6,538 bases of DNA from Bacteriovoracaceae bacterium. GTDB taxonomy: Bacteria; Bdellovibrionota; UBA1018. The stretch is from NCBI GenBank assembly GCA_023250795.1, contig JAHFAB010000108.1:1-6538 (forward strand), in the 5' to 3' direction. The notes beneath the pieces are model-generated. The model saw only the letters and a program-made list of their open reading frames with translations, was not told where the DNA came from and ran no database searches. Shown one piece after another: positions 6,214-6,538 of this stretch (position 1 is its first letter; the number at the start of each line of letters is the position of its first letter). A program made the translations under genes and the position numbers.

Positions 6214-6538
6214 AAAACTGCAATATAAACTCTCTGAAACTGAACACCGATATGGCTCTCGGTATCATATTTTGGCGGATCCTTTTTTACTATCCCATCT
6301 GGCAAAACTTTGTGCAAAAGACACGACTCAGCCTTTGATCAATGAATTGGTCACCACTATTTACTCTTCGCTCCTCAAAATCGTAGTCAATCAAGAGTTT
6401 TCTTGCGTTCAAAGAGAACTAAATACTCGAATGTCAGAAATGCACCCAGAGGGCGTATACCAAGGGCCCATGATCGATTCTGAAGTGCCAGTCGTTTCTG
6501 TCAATTTGGCCCGCGCAGGCACACTTCCCTCTCATATT
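6158..6538 (+). CDS. Uracil phosphoribosyltransferase-like protein (5' part)
   Basis: The first 127 codons of a gene running off the window end resemble a uracil phosphoribosyltransferase, which makes UMP from uracil and PRPP. Recognisable parts are RYGSRYHILADPFLLSHLAK (31-50), a helical stretch to about residue 86, RELNTRMSEMHPEG (86-99) and PVVSVNLARAGTLPSH (111-126). The last corresponds to the VxxxRAG...P region of these enzymes. It is closer to a divergent form I associate with Bdellovibrio-type genomes than to the classic Upp VPILRAGLGM signature. The PRPP-binding loop lies beyond the window. The only standard early start is the ATG at 6158, which makes a 56-nt overlap with tdk in another frame. 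A purine-rich GGAGAAGGAG at 6172-6181 lies inside this N terminus, and no ATG, GTG or TTG follows it at a useful distance, so the exact start is uncertain. Salvage of uracil and thymidine side by side supports the call. Confidence 0.75.
   Translation, partial: MNKKTEKEKLIPHPDQQFKKLQYKLSETEHRYGSRYHILADPFLLSHLAKLCAKDTTQPLINELVTTIYSSLLKIVVNQEFSCVQRELNTRMSEMHPEGVYQGPMIDSEVPVVSVNLARAGTLPSHI
6205..6221 (+). repeat. Inverted repeat over the tdk stop codon
   Basis: GCAGTTT, an AAA loop and AAACTGC form a perfect 7-bp hairpin that contains the tdk TAA (6211-6213). No T-run follows, and it lies inside the next reading frame, so it is not a standard terminator. It may affect coupling or be chance. Confidence 0.45.

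Overview
The window is a densely packed, all-plus-strand stretch of bacterial chromosome, AT-rich (roughly 40% G+C by eye), with almost no intergenic DNA. The gene content and protein style suggest a member of the Bdellovibrionota or a related deltaproteobacterial-type lineage. It carries a GldF/GldG-like ABC system with a DUF4340 protein and a YIP1-like membrane protein, next to a thymidine kinase and an unusual uracil phosphoribosyltransferase. This placement is inferred from remembered family resemblance, not from a search.

Region 1 (1-4022) is a membrane module. It holds the 3' end of an ABC-2 permease (GldF-like), a GldG-like ABC auxiliary protein, a DUF4340 protein with one N-terminal anchor and three repeated modules, and a polytopic YIP1-like protein that starts on a GTG overlapping the previous stop (GTGA). 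Junctions are 6 nt, 12 nt and a 4-nt overlap, so these genes are almost certainly co-transcribed. The ATPase and the rest of the permease should lie upstream of position 1. The substrate is unknown.

Region 2 (4040-5582) encodes envelope proteins. Two consecutive reading frames (4040-4420 and 4460-5134) lie in the same frame, separated by one TGA at 4418-4420. Together they read as one exported zinc metalloprotease of the gluzincin type: an N-terminal membrane segment, HELAH, then ETFAD. The downstream half has no convincing ribosome binding site and also contains a nine-C and a seven-G run. This is the most interesting object in the window: a nonsense-interrupted, split or read-through protease gene. 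A small secreted or lipid-anchored protein of unknown function (5124-5582) follows, overlapping it by 11 nt.

Region 3 (5605-6538) is pyrimidine salvage: a complete type II thymidine kinase (tdk) and the first 127 codons of a uracil phosphoribosyltransferase-like gene whose likely start lies 56 nt inside tdk. A sigma70-like promoter match (TTGACA, 17-nt spacer, AATAAT) inside the preceding gene could give this pair its own transcription. No RNA genes, mobile elements, CRISPR arrays or convincing Rho-independent terminators were seen, and there is no gene-free stretch over 300 bases.
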